From: Clostridia bacterium
GTDB taxonomy: Bacteria > Bacillota_A > Clostridia > UMGS1883 > HGM11501
Length of the DNA: 19,550 bases
Direction: 5' to 3'
Assembly (NCBI GenBank): GCA_017536285.1
Contig: JAFXHP010000010.1
Location: 1-19,550, forward strand
The position numbers and the translations under genes were made by a program. Positions 1 through 6,667 of the stretch are shown here, piece by piece (position 1 is the stretch's first letter; each line of letters starts with the position of its first letter). A model generated the notes under the pieces. The model was not told the origin of the DNA. It saw only the letters and a list, made by a program, of their open reading frames with translations, and ran no database searches.

Positions 1-1062
1 AAGTCCTTCGTCATTACCTGCAAAAATAAAGCTCAACGGCTTTGACAAGCTTTCCGAAAGTATCAGCATCAGAACCGAGGCAGCGATAATAAGAGTAAAG
101 CTCTTTTTAAGCAGGCTTTTAAGCTCAATATGGTTTTTCGCTCCGTAGTTATAGCCGATAACGGGCGATATGCCGTTTACATATCCGAAGAATATGCCGA
201 TAAAGATAAAGGCCACATACATCATTATGCTGTAGGCCGCAACCCCGTCCTCCCCGGCATATTTAAGGAGCTGTGTGTTGTATAAAATACCGACCAATGA
301 TCCCGACACTCCCGAAATAAGCTCGGATGCACCGTTTGTTGTGCCTTTAAGCATGGCTTTTCCGTCAAAGTGAGTTTTTCCCAGCCTTAAAAGGCTTTTG
401 TTTTTCATAAAGAAGTAAATTAAAGGCACTCCTCCGCCGAGCAGCTGCGAAATTGCCGTGGCAATTGCCGCACCGGCAATTCCCCACTTAAAAACTCCTA
501 GAAAAAGTGCATCAAGCACCATATTGGCACAGCCTGCCAATAACGTAACATAAAGCCCCAGCTTGGGCTTTTCCGCCGTTATGAAAAATATCTGAAACAA
601 AAACTGTAAATTCCACAAGGGCATGGATATGAGAAGAATATTTCCGTAAAGCACAGCTTCGGAAAGCATAGTCCCCTCTGCTCCGAGAAACGCCATCAGC
701 GGACGCAGAAGGAAAAATCCCGCTACGGCAAAAACAACTCCCAGGATAAAGGATATGTATACAAAAAGGGAAAAGAGACTGTTTGCCTTTTTGTTTTCAC
801 CTTCTCCCAGGGTTTTTGAAACAAGGGCACTTCCTCCTGAGCCGAACATATAGCCGAAGGTGGCAAGAATATTAAGTATGGGATAAACAAAGTTTATTCC
901 CGCAAGGGCACTTTTCCCTGCAAAGTTTGCCACAAATATTCCGTCAACAACGCCGTATAACGATGTAAAAACCATCATCACCATGGATGGGAACGTAAAT
1001 CTTAAAAGCCTGCCGTAGGTAAAATGGTCGGACAGGTGGATTCTTCTTTCGTTAGCTGTCAT
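1..1062 (-). CDS. MATE family multidrug efflux transporter, partial (C-terminus beyond window)
   Basis: Reading leftward from an ATG at 1062 gives 354 residues open to the window edge. The product begins MTANERRIHLSDHF and continues as a very hydrophobic protein with repeated helices, including FPSMVMMVFTSLYGVVDGIF, the usual first helix of MATE pumps with its VDGIFVANF-type stretch, then GSGGSALVSKTLGEG, characteristic of the family. MATE proteins export cationic drugs or metabolites using a Na+ or H+ gradient; the substrate here cannot be read from sequence. Full members are about 450 residues, so roughly 100 C-terminal residues are missing. The start is supported by GGAGG 7 nt upstream and by a sigma-A-like promoter with an overlapping palindrome (separate entries), suggesting a MarR-type repressor, although no such gene lies in the window. 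Confidence 0.9.
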   Translation of the reverse strand, partial: MTANERRIHLSDHFTYGRLLRFTFPSMVMMVFTSLYGVVDGIFVANFAGKSALAGINFVYPILNILATFGYMFGSGGSALVSKTLGEGENKKANSLFSLFVYISFILGVVFAVAGFFLLRPLMAFLGAEGTMLSEAVLYGNILLISMPLWNLQFLFQIFFITAEKPKLGLYVTLLAGCANMVLDALFLGVFKWGIAGAAIATAISQLLGGGVPLIYFFMKNKSLLRLGKTHFDGKAMLKGTTNGASELISGVSGSLVGILYNTQLLKYAGEDGVAAYSIMMYVAFIFIGIFFGYVNGISPVIGYNYGAKNHIELKSLLKKSFTLIIAASVLMLILSESLSKPLSFIFAGNDEGL

Positions 1063-1077
1063 AATTTCCTCCGCATT

Positions 1078-1097
1078 TTATTCTCTTTAGAGAATAA
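1078..1097. promoter_or_regulatory. Palindromic operator candidate over the MATE promoter
   Basis: TTATTCTCTTTAGAGAATAA has perfect 9-bp arms around a 2-bp centre and covers the -10 hexamer of the MATE promoter. Size, AT-richness and position fit a MarR-type repressor site; the regulator identity is inference. Confidence 0.55.
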
Positions 1098-1119
1098 CCT
1101 TTTTTCCTTTTTTTGTCAA
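1091..1119 (-). promoter_or_regulatory. Promoter of the MATE pump gene
   Basis: On the minus strand, TTGACA (1114-1119) is followed after exactly 17 bp by TATTCT (1091-1096). It lies about 30 bp before the MATE start codon. Confidence 0.65.
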
Positions 1120-1256
1120 GTAAATACATTATACTTTTATTGCCAAATATCAATAAAAATCAACCAATAATGCTCTGATTTGTCATTTACAAAAAAATCT
1201 CATATGGTAAAATATAGGAAAGTCAGTTATGACATATGTAATTTTTCCTTAATTAC

Positions 1257-1285
1257 TTGATTTTCATTTATCATATGTATATACT
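1257..1285 (+). promoter_or_regulatory. Candidate promoter of alpha-galactosidase
   Basis: TTGATT (1257-1262), 17 bp, TATACT (1280-1285). Transcription would begin just before the AGGAGGG ribosome site at 1297-1303, giving a very short leader. A second candidate, TTTACA (1186-1191), 16 bp, TAAAAT (1208-1213), lies upstream. Confidence 0.5.
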
Positions 1286-1309
1286 TGATAAAAAACAGGA
1301 GGGATTTAT

Positions 1310-3373
1310 ATGAATACATTTACCTTCGGTGCACTTACCTTTACCGTTACCGACGGCGGAATTGTTGCTCTCACAAAGTATTACGGCTTTGATAACACAG
1401 AGAGGCTCAATAATCCGAGAGCCCTTGCTTTTATGGAGCTCGATGTTGCGGGAGGAACATCATCTGGAAGCTACCGTATGGGCTCATCGCTCGAAACCGC
1501 AAAATTGAGATATTCAAGCCACGACATAAAGGAAAACATACTCACCATAGTGCAGAAATCAGATTCTTTTGAGGTAACAAGCTGTTTCACAAGGTATGAC
1601 GATACAAATGCAATAAGAGTTAAGCACTTAATTAAAAACATCTCCGATGAAGAAGTATGCTTAGAGGCGGCTACAAGCTTAAGACTCCGCTTCGGAAAGA
1701 AATTGGAAGAAGATAAAAACGCATACTTTTTCCATAAGTTCAATAATTCCCGATATACCGAGGCACATCCCGATGTAAGAAGCCTTAACGATTTAGGTTT
1801 CCAGTGGGAAAACGGAACATTTTTCGTGTCCAATACCGGTAACGCCTCTGCCTACCTCTCCCTTCCTCAGGGTATAGTTGAAAACAGACGTGACGGGGAA
1901 TTTTTAATGTTCCAGATTGAAAGCTATACAAGCTGGGTTTATCAGATTGATCCTGCTTTCAACCTTCACTTGTCAGGCTTTAATGCACGCCACCACAGCT
2001 GGAATAAATACCTTGCTCCCGGCGAAAGCTATGAGACAGCTACCGTTGCAATCGCAGGCGGTAAGACACTTAATTCGGTACTTGCCGAAATGACTTCCTA
2101 TCGCCGTCACATAAAGCCTAAGAGCAAAGCGGACGAAAATCTTCCTGCAATATACAACGAATATATGCACTATTCCTGGGACGATCCCAATGCAGAAAGA
2201 GTTAAGCTTACTGCCCCCTTTGTTGCAAAAGCCGGATGCAAATATTATGTTGTTGACTGTGGCTGGCACGATTCCAAGGATATTACCGGTCCCATGGGAA
2301 TGTATCCCAAATTCGGCACCTGGTTTGAGGATTTAACCCGATTCCCCGACGGAATCCGTGCCGTAACAGAATATGTACGCTCCCTTGGAATGAAATTCGG
2401 CTTATGGATAGGCCCCGAGGTTGTTGGTGTTGACAACGAAAAGATGCTTTCCTATTACGGAGACGATTGCTTCTTTATCAGAAACGGCAAGAAAATCCGC
2501 CACGGCACAGGCTATTTACTGGATTTCAGAAACAAAAAGGTTTATGACTATATGTCAAAAACCCTTGACCGAATGATAGAAGAATACGGCTGTGACTACA
2601 TAAAGTACGACGGCTGTCCCAATCCCGGATGCGGAACAGAGCTTGATTCCACATCGCCCGGTGACGGACTTGAAAAAGCCTACGAAGCTTTCCTTAACTG
2701 GACAATTGATGCAATGCACCGCCATCCCGACGTAATTTTCGAGGACTGCTACGGGGGCGGAAACAGAATGGACTATAAGGCACTTTCAATCTTTCACCTC
2801 ATTTCAACCTCTGACCAGACAGACTATTTAACCTACCCCTACATAAGTGCAAATGTTGCCGCATCAGTTCTTCCCGAGCAAGCGGCTGTATGGAGCTATC
2901 CTGTTGCCATAGATGTATACAACAAGGCTCCGGGCCCCGAGGTTAATGAGCTGGTTTCAAAAGAGCGAGTTGTTATGAATATGATAAACTCACTCCTCGG
3001 AAGAATCCACCTTGCATCCAGAATTCATCTTCTTGACGAAGAAAAGCAGGCACTTATCAAGGAAGGTATTGAGGTTTATGACCGCATCACGCCAGACAAG
3101 CTTAAGTCAACGCCATATCTTCCCAAGGGCTACGCCGCTTACGGCGATACCTTTGTTGCATCGGGTCTTAAGACGGACACTAAGGTTTACCTTGCCGTGT
3201 GGAATTTAAATGGCGAAAGACATACACACCTTCCTCTTCCTGAAATTACGGTTAAGGATGTAAAAGTTATTTACCCTGAAAAGATGGAAACAAAATTCAC
3301 TTTTGATTCCTCCTCCCTTACAATTGACTTTACCGAAGACATTCAGGCAAGATTTTTTGAAATCAAATTATAA
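1310..3373 (+). CDS. Alpha-galactosidase, glycoside hydrolase family 36
   Basis: A 687-residue cytoplasmic enzyme, with no signal peptide, that should release terminal alpha-1,6-galactose from melibiose, raffinose-type sugars or galactomannan fragments. The order is an N-terminal beta-sandwich (about 1-270), a TIM barrel (about 275-580; GLWIGPEVV, YIKYDGCPNPG, FEDCYGGGNRMD) and a C-terminal beta domain. Asp434 in KYDG matches the GH36 nucleophile, and the SDQTD motif at 501-505 supplies the acid/base, most likely Asp502. Length is close to the usual 700-730. AGGAGGG lies 6 nt before the ATG and a strong hairpin terminator follows directly, so it is a single-gene unit. No sugar transporter or regulator is adjacent in the window. 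The family call is secure; exact substrate is not readable. Confidence 0.93.
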   Translation: MNTFTFGALTFTVTDGGIVALTKYYGFDNTERLNNPRALAFMELDVAGGTSSGSYRMGSSLETAKLRYSSHDIKENILTIVQKSDSFEVTSCFTRYDDTNAIRVKHLIKNISDEEVCLEAATSLRLRFGKKLEEDKNAYFFHKFNNSRYTEAHPDVRSLNDLGFQWENGTFFVSNTGNASAYLSLPQGIVENRRDGEFLMFQIESYTSWVYQIDPAFNLHLSGFNARHHSWNKYLAPGESYETATVAIAGGKTLNSVLAEMTSYRRHIKPKSKADENLPAIYNEYMHYSWDDPNAERVKLTAPFVAKAGCKYYVVDCGWHDSKDITGPMGMYPKFGTWFEDLTRFPDGIRAVTEYVRSLGMKFGLWIGPEVVGVDNEKMLSYYGDDCFFIRNGKKIRHGTGYLLDFRNKKVYDYMSKTLDRMIEEYGCDYIKYDGCPNPGCGTELDSTSPGDGLEKAYEAFLNWTIDAMHRHPDVIFEDCYGGGNRMDYKALSIFHLISTSDQTDYLTYPYISANVAASVLPEQAAVWSYPVAIDVYNKAPGPEVNELVSKERVVMNMINSLLGRIHLASRIHLLDEEKQALIKEGIEVYDRITPDKLKSTPYLPKGYAAYGDTFVASGLKTDTKVYLAVWNLNGERHTHLPLPEITVKDVKVIYPEKMETKFTFDSSSLTIDFTEDIQARFFEIKL

Positions 3374-3412
3374 AAAATATGCCGTTTTTCTATTTGAAAA
3401 GCGGCATATTTT
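3374..3412. terminator. Bidirectional hairpin terminator after alpha-galactosidase
   Basis: A 17-bp stem (3374-3390 with 3396-3412, one G-U pair) closes a 5-nt loop; it starts with an A-run and ends in TTTT, immediately after the stop codon. Confidence 0.85.
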
Positions 3413-3447
3413 AATAAAGTGCAAATTCATCAGTTTCTAACTTTCTC

Positions 3448-3476
3448 TTGCCAAACGTATTAAGAGATGATATACT
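3448..3476 (+). promoter_or_regulatory. Promoter of the 3507 membrane protein
   Basis: TTGCCA (3448-3453), 17-bp spacer, TATACT (3471-3476); the start codon is about 30 bp further on. Confidence 0.7.
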
Positions 3477-3506
3477 GTTAGAAATTCCGTACATGGAGGG
3501 ATTTTT

Positions 3507-4286
3507 TTGGGCGACATATTCAATATATTTGACAAAATTAAAGATAACTGGCGGGAATGGCAAAGTATCCCGTATGCATTTTTTTCGTTGGCAGGCCTTT
3601 ATGCCTGGCTTGCCTTTAAGGTAGACGTATTGCAAACCCCTGCAACCCTAATATTTCTCGCACTTATTTTTCTTGGTGCTTTTCTCATTTATACTTTTCT
3701 CTGTGCTATCCATGAAAACGATGAAAAGACTAAAAGTGCCGATGAATCGCAAACAACTGAAGGGAAAAACAGAAAACCTGTAAAACCAAACATCTTCGTT
3801 GTTGGAATTTGCATTTCCGTATTACTTATTATAATTTCTTCTTGCATGCTTTTCTTCAACGTTACCGACAAGGACGGAAAGTATGTAATATGGGCAGATA
3901 AGTATAATATTGCACTTACACACAATGTACATAAATCTTACTACTTGTCAGGCGATCCGGTGGTTGTTCACAGCGGAAAGCTTGAGGATTACTCAAGAGA
4001 CTCTGTGTTTGAGCTTGATTTCAGGAATAACGGTACATTTACAATCTCATACGGAAATAAACTTCTCGGCGTCACTCCAGGTAAGAACGGAGTAGGATAT
4101 TCAAAAGCATGCACAAGCATTTTGTGGAAGCTCGAAAAAGTCGAAGACGGTGTTTATTATATTGTAAATGTCGATGAAGATGTTTACCTGAAATGGTATG
4201 ATCACCTGCAAAACTGGACAACCCATCCAAATATCACGGAAAAGAACAAAGGACAATATCTTCTGTGCCTTGAAAAAGTTAAATAA
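3507..4286 (+). CDS. Membrane-anchored protein with extracellular beta-trefoil-like domain
   Basis: A 259-residue protein with TTG as the start, supported by GGAGGG (3495-3500) 6 nt upstream; no ATG is available nearby. Residues about 22-70 are two closely spaced hydrophobic segments, about 70-95 a charged linker, and about 96-120 another long hydrophobic segment (VGICISVLLIIISSCMLFF). The remaining ~135 residues are soluble and contain GKYVIWADKYNIAL, FELDFRNNGTFTISYGNKLL and VEDGVYYIVNVDEDVYLKWY. From memory this pattern resembles the C-terminal modules attached to secreted nucleases and phosphoesterases of Clostridia, where a ligand-binding, beta-trefoil-type role is supposed. No catalytic motif is visible and I cannot name a function. 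It has its own promoter and terminator. Confidence 0.75.
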   Translation: MGDIFNIFDKIKDNWREWQSIPYAFFSLAGLYAWLAFKVDVLQTPATLIFLALIFLGAFLIYTFLCAIHENDEKTKSADESQTTEGKNRKPVKPNIFVVGICISVLLIIISSCMLFFNVTDKDGKYVIWADKYNIALTHNVHKSYYLSGDPVVVHSGKLEDYSRDSVFELDFRNNGTFTISYGNKLLGVTPGKNGVGYSKACTSILWKLEKVEDGVYYIVNVDEDVYLKWYDHLQNWTTHPNITEKNKGQYLLCLEKVK

Positions 4287-4289
4287 CGT

Positions 4290-4322
4290 AAAAACAAGGA
4301 GCCTTTTGTGCTCCTTGTTTTT
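4290..4322 (+). terminator. Hairpin terminator after the 3507 gene
   Basis: A perfect 13-bp stem (4290-4302 with 4310-4322) and 7-nt loop, ending in TTTTT, 3 nt after the stop codon. Confidence 0.88.
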
Positions 4323-4337
4323 CATTGCATTTCAAAG

Positions 4338-4555
4338 CCCCTTCGGGCAATTTTGCCTATGACAAGTTCGCCCGCTATCTCAATCAGCATCCAGCTATAT
4401 ACAGAACTTGAGCAATGCCTTCGGCAAAAGTCCCTTCGGGCAATTTTGCCTATGACAAGTTCGCCCGCTATCTCAATCAGCATCCAGCTATATACAGAAC
4501 TTGAGCAGTGCCTTCGGCAAAAGTCCCTTCGGGCAATTTTGCCTATGACAAGTTC
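4338..4555. repeat. 93-bp tandem repeat, 2.35 copies
   Basis: Units start at 4339, 4432 and 4525 (partial, to 4555); full units differ at one base (CAATG versus CAGTG). Each unit has small hairpins GCC-TTC-GGC and CCC-TTC-GGG and a 7-bp inverted repeat CAAGTTC/GAACTTG (4363-4369 with 4404-4410 in unit 1). The last copy stops at GTTC, where the tRNA-linked 91-bp repeat begins. The period is a multiple of three, so an open frame crosses the region, but its peptide is only the repeat read through and I do not regard it as a gene. Confidence 0.9.
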
Positions 4556-4642
4556 AAGTCCTTACATCTATTTATACACAAATAAAAAGAGCAATATACC
4601 TTACGGTATACCGCTCTTTTTATATGGTGCGGATGACAGGAC
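4552..4642 (-). repeat. 91-bp direct repeat, copy 1: T-arm copy, terminator and tRNA-Leu tail
   Basis: Identical over 91 bp to 4766-4856. In plus order it holds GTTCAAGTCC (T-arm sequence, inverted relative to the tRNA), an AT-rich stretch, a duplicate of the tRNA terminator hairpin (4584-4621), and 4625-4642, the reverse complement of the last 18 nt of tRNA-Leu including CCA. The rest of the tRNA is absent, so this is a tail fragment and not a gene. Confidence 0.9.
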
Positions 4643-4765
4643 GCATATTGCTTCGCAATCTGCACTGCTCGGTTACCCAAATGCTTCGCATTTCGGTACC
4701 AACCTTCGCACCTTTTTGCTAAAAACGATTATCAATCGTTTTCTTTACGCAAAAACCTTCTTAAG
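4643..4765 (-). repeat. tRNA-linked repeat core, Leu locus
   Basis: 123 bp inserted between the two 91-bp repeats. The first 21 bp (4643-4663) are locus-specific; 4664-4765 (102 bp) match 19270-19371 at 101 of 102 positions. Two stem-loops are visible. The first (4671-4704) has apical stem AAATGC/GCATTT around a 3-nt loop, with outer GGTT/AACC. The second (4713-4755) has inner AAAACGATT/AATCGTTTT and outer TTTTTGC/GCAAAAA. The locus-specific part adds ATTGC-TTC-GCAAT (4647-4659). On the tRNA-sense strand the TTC loops become C(GAA)G triloops. No ORF of note. Confidence 0.9.
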
Positions 4766-4856
4766 GTTCAAGTCCTTACATCTATTTATACACAAATAAA
4801 AAGAGCAATATACCTTACGGTATACCGCTCTTTTTATATGGTGCGGATGACAGGAC
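4766..4856 (-). repeat. 91-bp direct repeat, copy 2, continuous with the real tRNA-Leu
   Basis: Second identical copy, 214 bp from the first. Here the tail sequence runs on into the complete tRNA-Leu gene, so this is probably the original. With 4765 it gives GGTTCAAGTCCT at 4765-4776, a perfect 12-bp inverted repeat of the tRNA T-arm complement at 4853-4864. Confidence 0.9.
4798..4835 (-). terminator. Terminator of tRNA-Leu
   Basis: A 17-bp stem (4798-4814 with 4819-4835) with 4-nt loop, ending in T5 on the minus strand, 3 nt after the encoded CCA. Read in the minus direction the stem is fully paired with two G-U pairs; in the plus direction these become A-C mismatches, so it is built for the tRNA strand. 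An exact duplicate lies at 4584-4621. Confidence 0.88.
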
Positions 4857-4923
4857 TTGAACCTGCACGCATTGCTGCACCAGAACCTAAATCTGGCATG
4901 TCTGCCAATTCCACCACATCCGC
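4839..4923 (-). tRNA. tRNA-Leu (anticodon UAG), CCA encoded
   Basis: On the minus strand the acceptor GCGGATG (from 4923) pairs with CATCCGC and is followed by A and CCA (4839-4841). The anticodon arm is CCAGA-TTTAGGT-TCTGG with anticodon TAG at 4887-4889. A long variable arm, as required for a class II leucine tRNA, precedes the T-arm with loop TTCAAGT. It has a near-consensus promoter and a terminator of its own, so it is a monocistronic unit in the space after ispF. Its T-arm and 3' tail are partly duplicated in the neighbouring repeat array. Confidence 0.96.
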
Positions 4924-4951
4924 ATTATTAAATGCAAAATTAAGCTTTTTA

Positions 4952-4980
4952 ATTATAGCCTAAGCAGAGTAAAAAGTCAA
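4952..4980 (-). promoter_or_regulatory. Promoter of tRNA-Leu
   Basis: TTGACT (4975-4980), 17 bp, TATAAT (4952-4957) on the minus strand; the -35 box starts 2 bp after the ispF stop codon. Confidence 0.88.
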
Positions 4981-4982
4981 GC

Positions 4983-5441
4983 CTAATCTATTAAAACAAC
5001 AGCATATGCTTTAACAAGTTCACCTTTGCCAACGGCTTCCATGCCTTCTTCTGTTTTCGCCTTCACGCTGACGTTTTTTATATCTGTCTTAAGTCCCTTC
5101 GCAAGACTTTTGCGAATTTCCTCTATATGCGGAGCCATTTTGGGCTTCTGAATTAAAAGAGTACAGTCAATATTTACAATCTTTCCATCCATTTCAGACA
5201 CCGCTTTTTCCAGAAGTACCATCGAATTTATGTCTTTATAAGCCGGATCATTGTCCGGAAAATGACGGCCTATATCCCCTTTTGCTTCTGCTCCGAAAAT
5301 AGCATCGATAACGGCGTGTGTAAGTACATCCGCATCACTGTGGCCATAAAGACCTTTTTCAAAGGGTATCTCAACACCGCCCAAAATCAGCTTTCTTTCT
5401 TCAACCATTCTGTGGCTGTCATATCCGAAACCGATTCTCAT
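4983..5441 (-). CDS. ispF: 2-C-methyl-D-erythritol 2,4-cyclodiphosphate synthase
   Basis: A 152-residue enzyme, near-standard length, converting CDP-methylerythritol 2-phosphate to methylerythritol cyclodiphosphate with release of CMP in the MEP isoprenoid pathway. The metal ligands Asp8 and His10 (GYDSH) and His42 are in the canonical positions. HSDAD (34-38) contributes to substrate binding, and KTEEGMEAVGKGE near the C-terminus is the conserved CDP-binding end. The ATG overlaps the ispD stop by 4 bp (ATGA), so the two are translationally coupled; IspD makes the precursor that a kinase passes to IspF. Works as a cytoplasmic trimer in known members. No anomaly seen. Confidence 0.97.
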   Translation of the reverse strand: MRIGFGYDSHRMVEERKLILGGVEIPFEKGLYGHSDADVLTHAVIDAIFGAEAKGDIGRHFPDNDPAYKDINSMVLLEKAVSEMDGKIVNIDCTLLIQKPKMAPHIEEIRKSLAKGLKTDIKNVSVKAKTEEGMEAVGKGELVKAYAVVLID

Positions 5442-6127
5442 AAATTCATCTCCTTTGCAAGAAGTTGTGCTGTCACTAAGTCTTCCTTAGTCGTAATTTT
5501 GATATTGTAAGGACTTCCTTCAACGAGAAAAATATCTTTCCCGCAGTATTCCATAAGCATACAATCATCCGTCACGCTTATGCCATCTTCTTTCGCCTTT
5601 TTGTGAGCCTCCATGATTTCTTTTCTCATAAACGCCTGCGGAGTCTGGATTCTTGTAAGACTATATCTGTCCACAGTTTCTCTTATAAAGCCGTTCTCGA
5701 CACGCTTTATAGTATCTGTAACTTCGATTCCCGGAGCTGCCGCACCGTATTCTTCGGTTTTTTCAACACATTCTGAAATAATACGTTCCTCGCAAAACGC
5801 CCTTGCACCGTCGTGAATTAAAACAATTCCGTCCTTCGATGCGAGTACGCCGTTATATGATGAGTCGCTTCTCTCTTTTCCGCCTGCTATAACGGAAAAA
5901 GGCTTTGATACATAGGGCGAAACAAGCTCTTTAACCGTTTCCTGCTCCCCTTCTGCCGCAACGAAAACAAGCTCATCCACATATTCTGCCAAATCAAAGC
6001 ATTTTGCCGTATATGACAAAATGCTTTTGCCCGAGACTTCGAGCAAAAGCTTGTTTTTTCCTGCATTCATTCTTTTTCCGCAACCTGCCGCAAGTATTAC
6101 GGCAGTAACAACATGTCCTTTATACAT
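5438..6127 (-). CDS. ispD: 2-C-methyl-D-erythritol 4-phosphate cytidylyltransferase
   Basis: Joins CTP and methylerythritol 4-phosphate to form CDP-methylerythritol, the third MEP pathway step. Motifs in order: AAGCGKRM nucleotide loop near the N-terminus, GGKERSDSSYNGV, LIHDGARAF, QTPQAF, and GSPYNIKITTKEDL near the end. I place the start at the ATG at 6127 (229 residues): AGAGGA lies 7 nt upstream and the protein then opens MYKGHVVTAVILAAG as in the family. A longer reading from TTG at 6166 would overlap the preceding gene and adds a tail without homology. The gene follows the CarD-like gene by 10 bp and overlaps ispF by 4 bp. Confidence 0.95.
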   Translation of the reverse strand: MYKGHVVTAVILAAGCGKRMNAGKNKLLLEVSGKSILSYTAKCFDLAEYVDELVFVAAEGEQETVKELVSPYVSKPFSVIAGGKERSDSSYNGVLASKDGIVLIHDGARAFCEERIISECVEKTEEYGAAAPGIEVTDTIKRVENGFIRETVDRYSLTRIQTPQAFMRKEIMEAHKKAKEDGISVTDDCMLMEYCGKDIFLVEGSPYNIKITTKEDLVTAQLLAKEMNL

Positions 6128-6137
6128 ACAAATCCTC

Positions 6138-6623
6138 TTATGTATTTCCGAAAACCTTTTTTTCAATTATTTCGGTAATTTCTTCCTTATCCATATTCTT
6201 TGCCAAAACTAATTCGCTTATCAGAATATGGCGCGCATCCATCATCATTTTTCGTTCACCGGTGGAAAGACCTTTTTCACGGTCGCGTATCATGAGACAT
6301 CTTACCACGGCGGCGACCTCAAAAACATTACCCGATTTTATTCTCAAAAGATTATCTCTGTAGCGTTTGTTCCAGCTTACAAGCTCCTCTTCTTCGCCTT
6401 TTTCCATCGAATCTATAACCTTATCCGCAGTTTTTTCATCGATAATGCCACGAAGACCCGTGTTTTCCGTTCCCTCGCAGGGAATTAAAACCTTCATGTC
6501 GCCAACGGGCACACGCATAGTGTAATATTTGTGCTTTTCACCAACAATGTCTCTTTCTTCAATCCCTTCAATAACGCCGGCTCCATGCATCGGATAAAGT
6601 ACTTTGTCGCCTATTTTATACAT
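6138..6623 (-). CDS. CarD/CdnL-family RNA polymerase-binding regulator
   Basis: A 161-residue protein with an N-terminal CarD/TRCF Tudor-like domain (about 1-60: MYKIGDKVLYPMHGAGVIEG, YYTMRVPVGDMKVLIP) that in known members contacts the RNA polymerase beta subunit, and a helical C-terminal domain (SWNKRYRDNLLRIKSGNVFEVA, LSTGERKMMMDARHIL) that contacts promoter DNA around the -10 region. The start at 6623 is chosen because GGAGG sits 8 nt upstream; the earlier in-frame ATG at 6638 is part of that ribosome site. It heads an operon with ispD and ispF, a gene order common in Gram-positives. It probably stabilises open complexes at rRNA and housekeeping promoters. Confidence 0.92.
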   Translation of the reverse strand: MYKIGDKVLYPMHGAGVIEGIEERDIVGEKHKYYTMRVPVGDMKVLIPCEGTENTGLRGIIDEKTADKVIDSMEKGEEEELVSWNKRYRDNLLRIKSGNVFEVAAVVRCLMIRDREKGLSTGERKMMMDARHILISELVLAKNMDKEEITEIIEKKVFGNT

Positions 6624-6667
6624 AATAAACGCCTCCATATTAAGCCATGTAGCTGTTCCTTACCTTT

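Noticed and set aside
3012..3209. Other-frame open reading within the alpha-galactosidase gene
   Set aside because: Lies inside a well-supported coding gene and shows no family features; the same applies to the many short antisense frames across the window.
4625..4763. Core plus tail as a complete tRNA or tRNA-like RNA
   Set aside because: Parts of the core recall a D-arm and the tail ends in CCA, but no 5' strand complementary to the acceptor tail is present, so a tRNA fold cannot close.
4308..4799. Open frame of 163 codons on the plus strand
   Set aside because: It spans the 93-bp repeats, a terminator duplicate and the tRNA-linked core. Its length comes from the repeat period being a multiple of three, and its peptide is the repeat read through.
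4338..4856. CRISPR array
   Set aside because: Repeats are long, few and contiguous or separated by a conserved core; there are no unique spacers of even length and no cas genes.
4338..4923. Integrated prophage or genomic island at tRNA-Leu
   Set aside because: No integrase, phage or plasmid gene lies between the repeated tRNA ends, which are only 214 bp apart.
6128..6166. N-terminal extension of IspD from TTG at 6166
   Set aside because: It overlaps the CarD-like gene, lacks a ribosome site and adds residues not found in the family; ATG at 6127 has AGAGGA.
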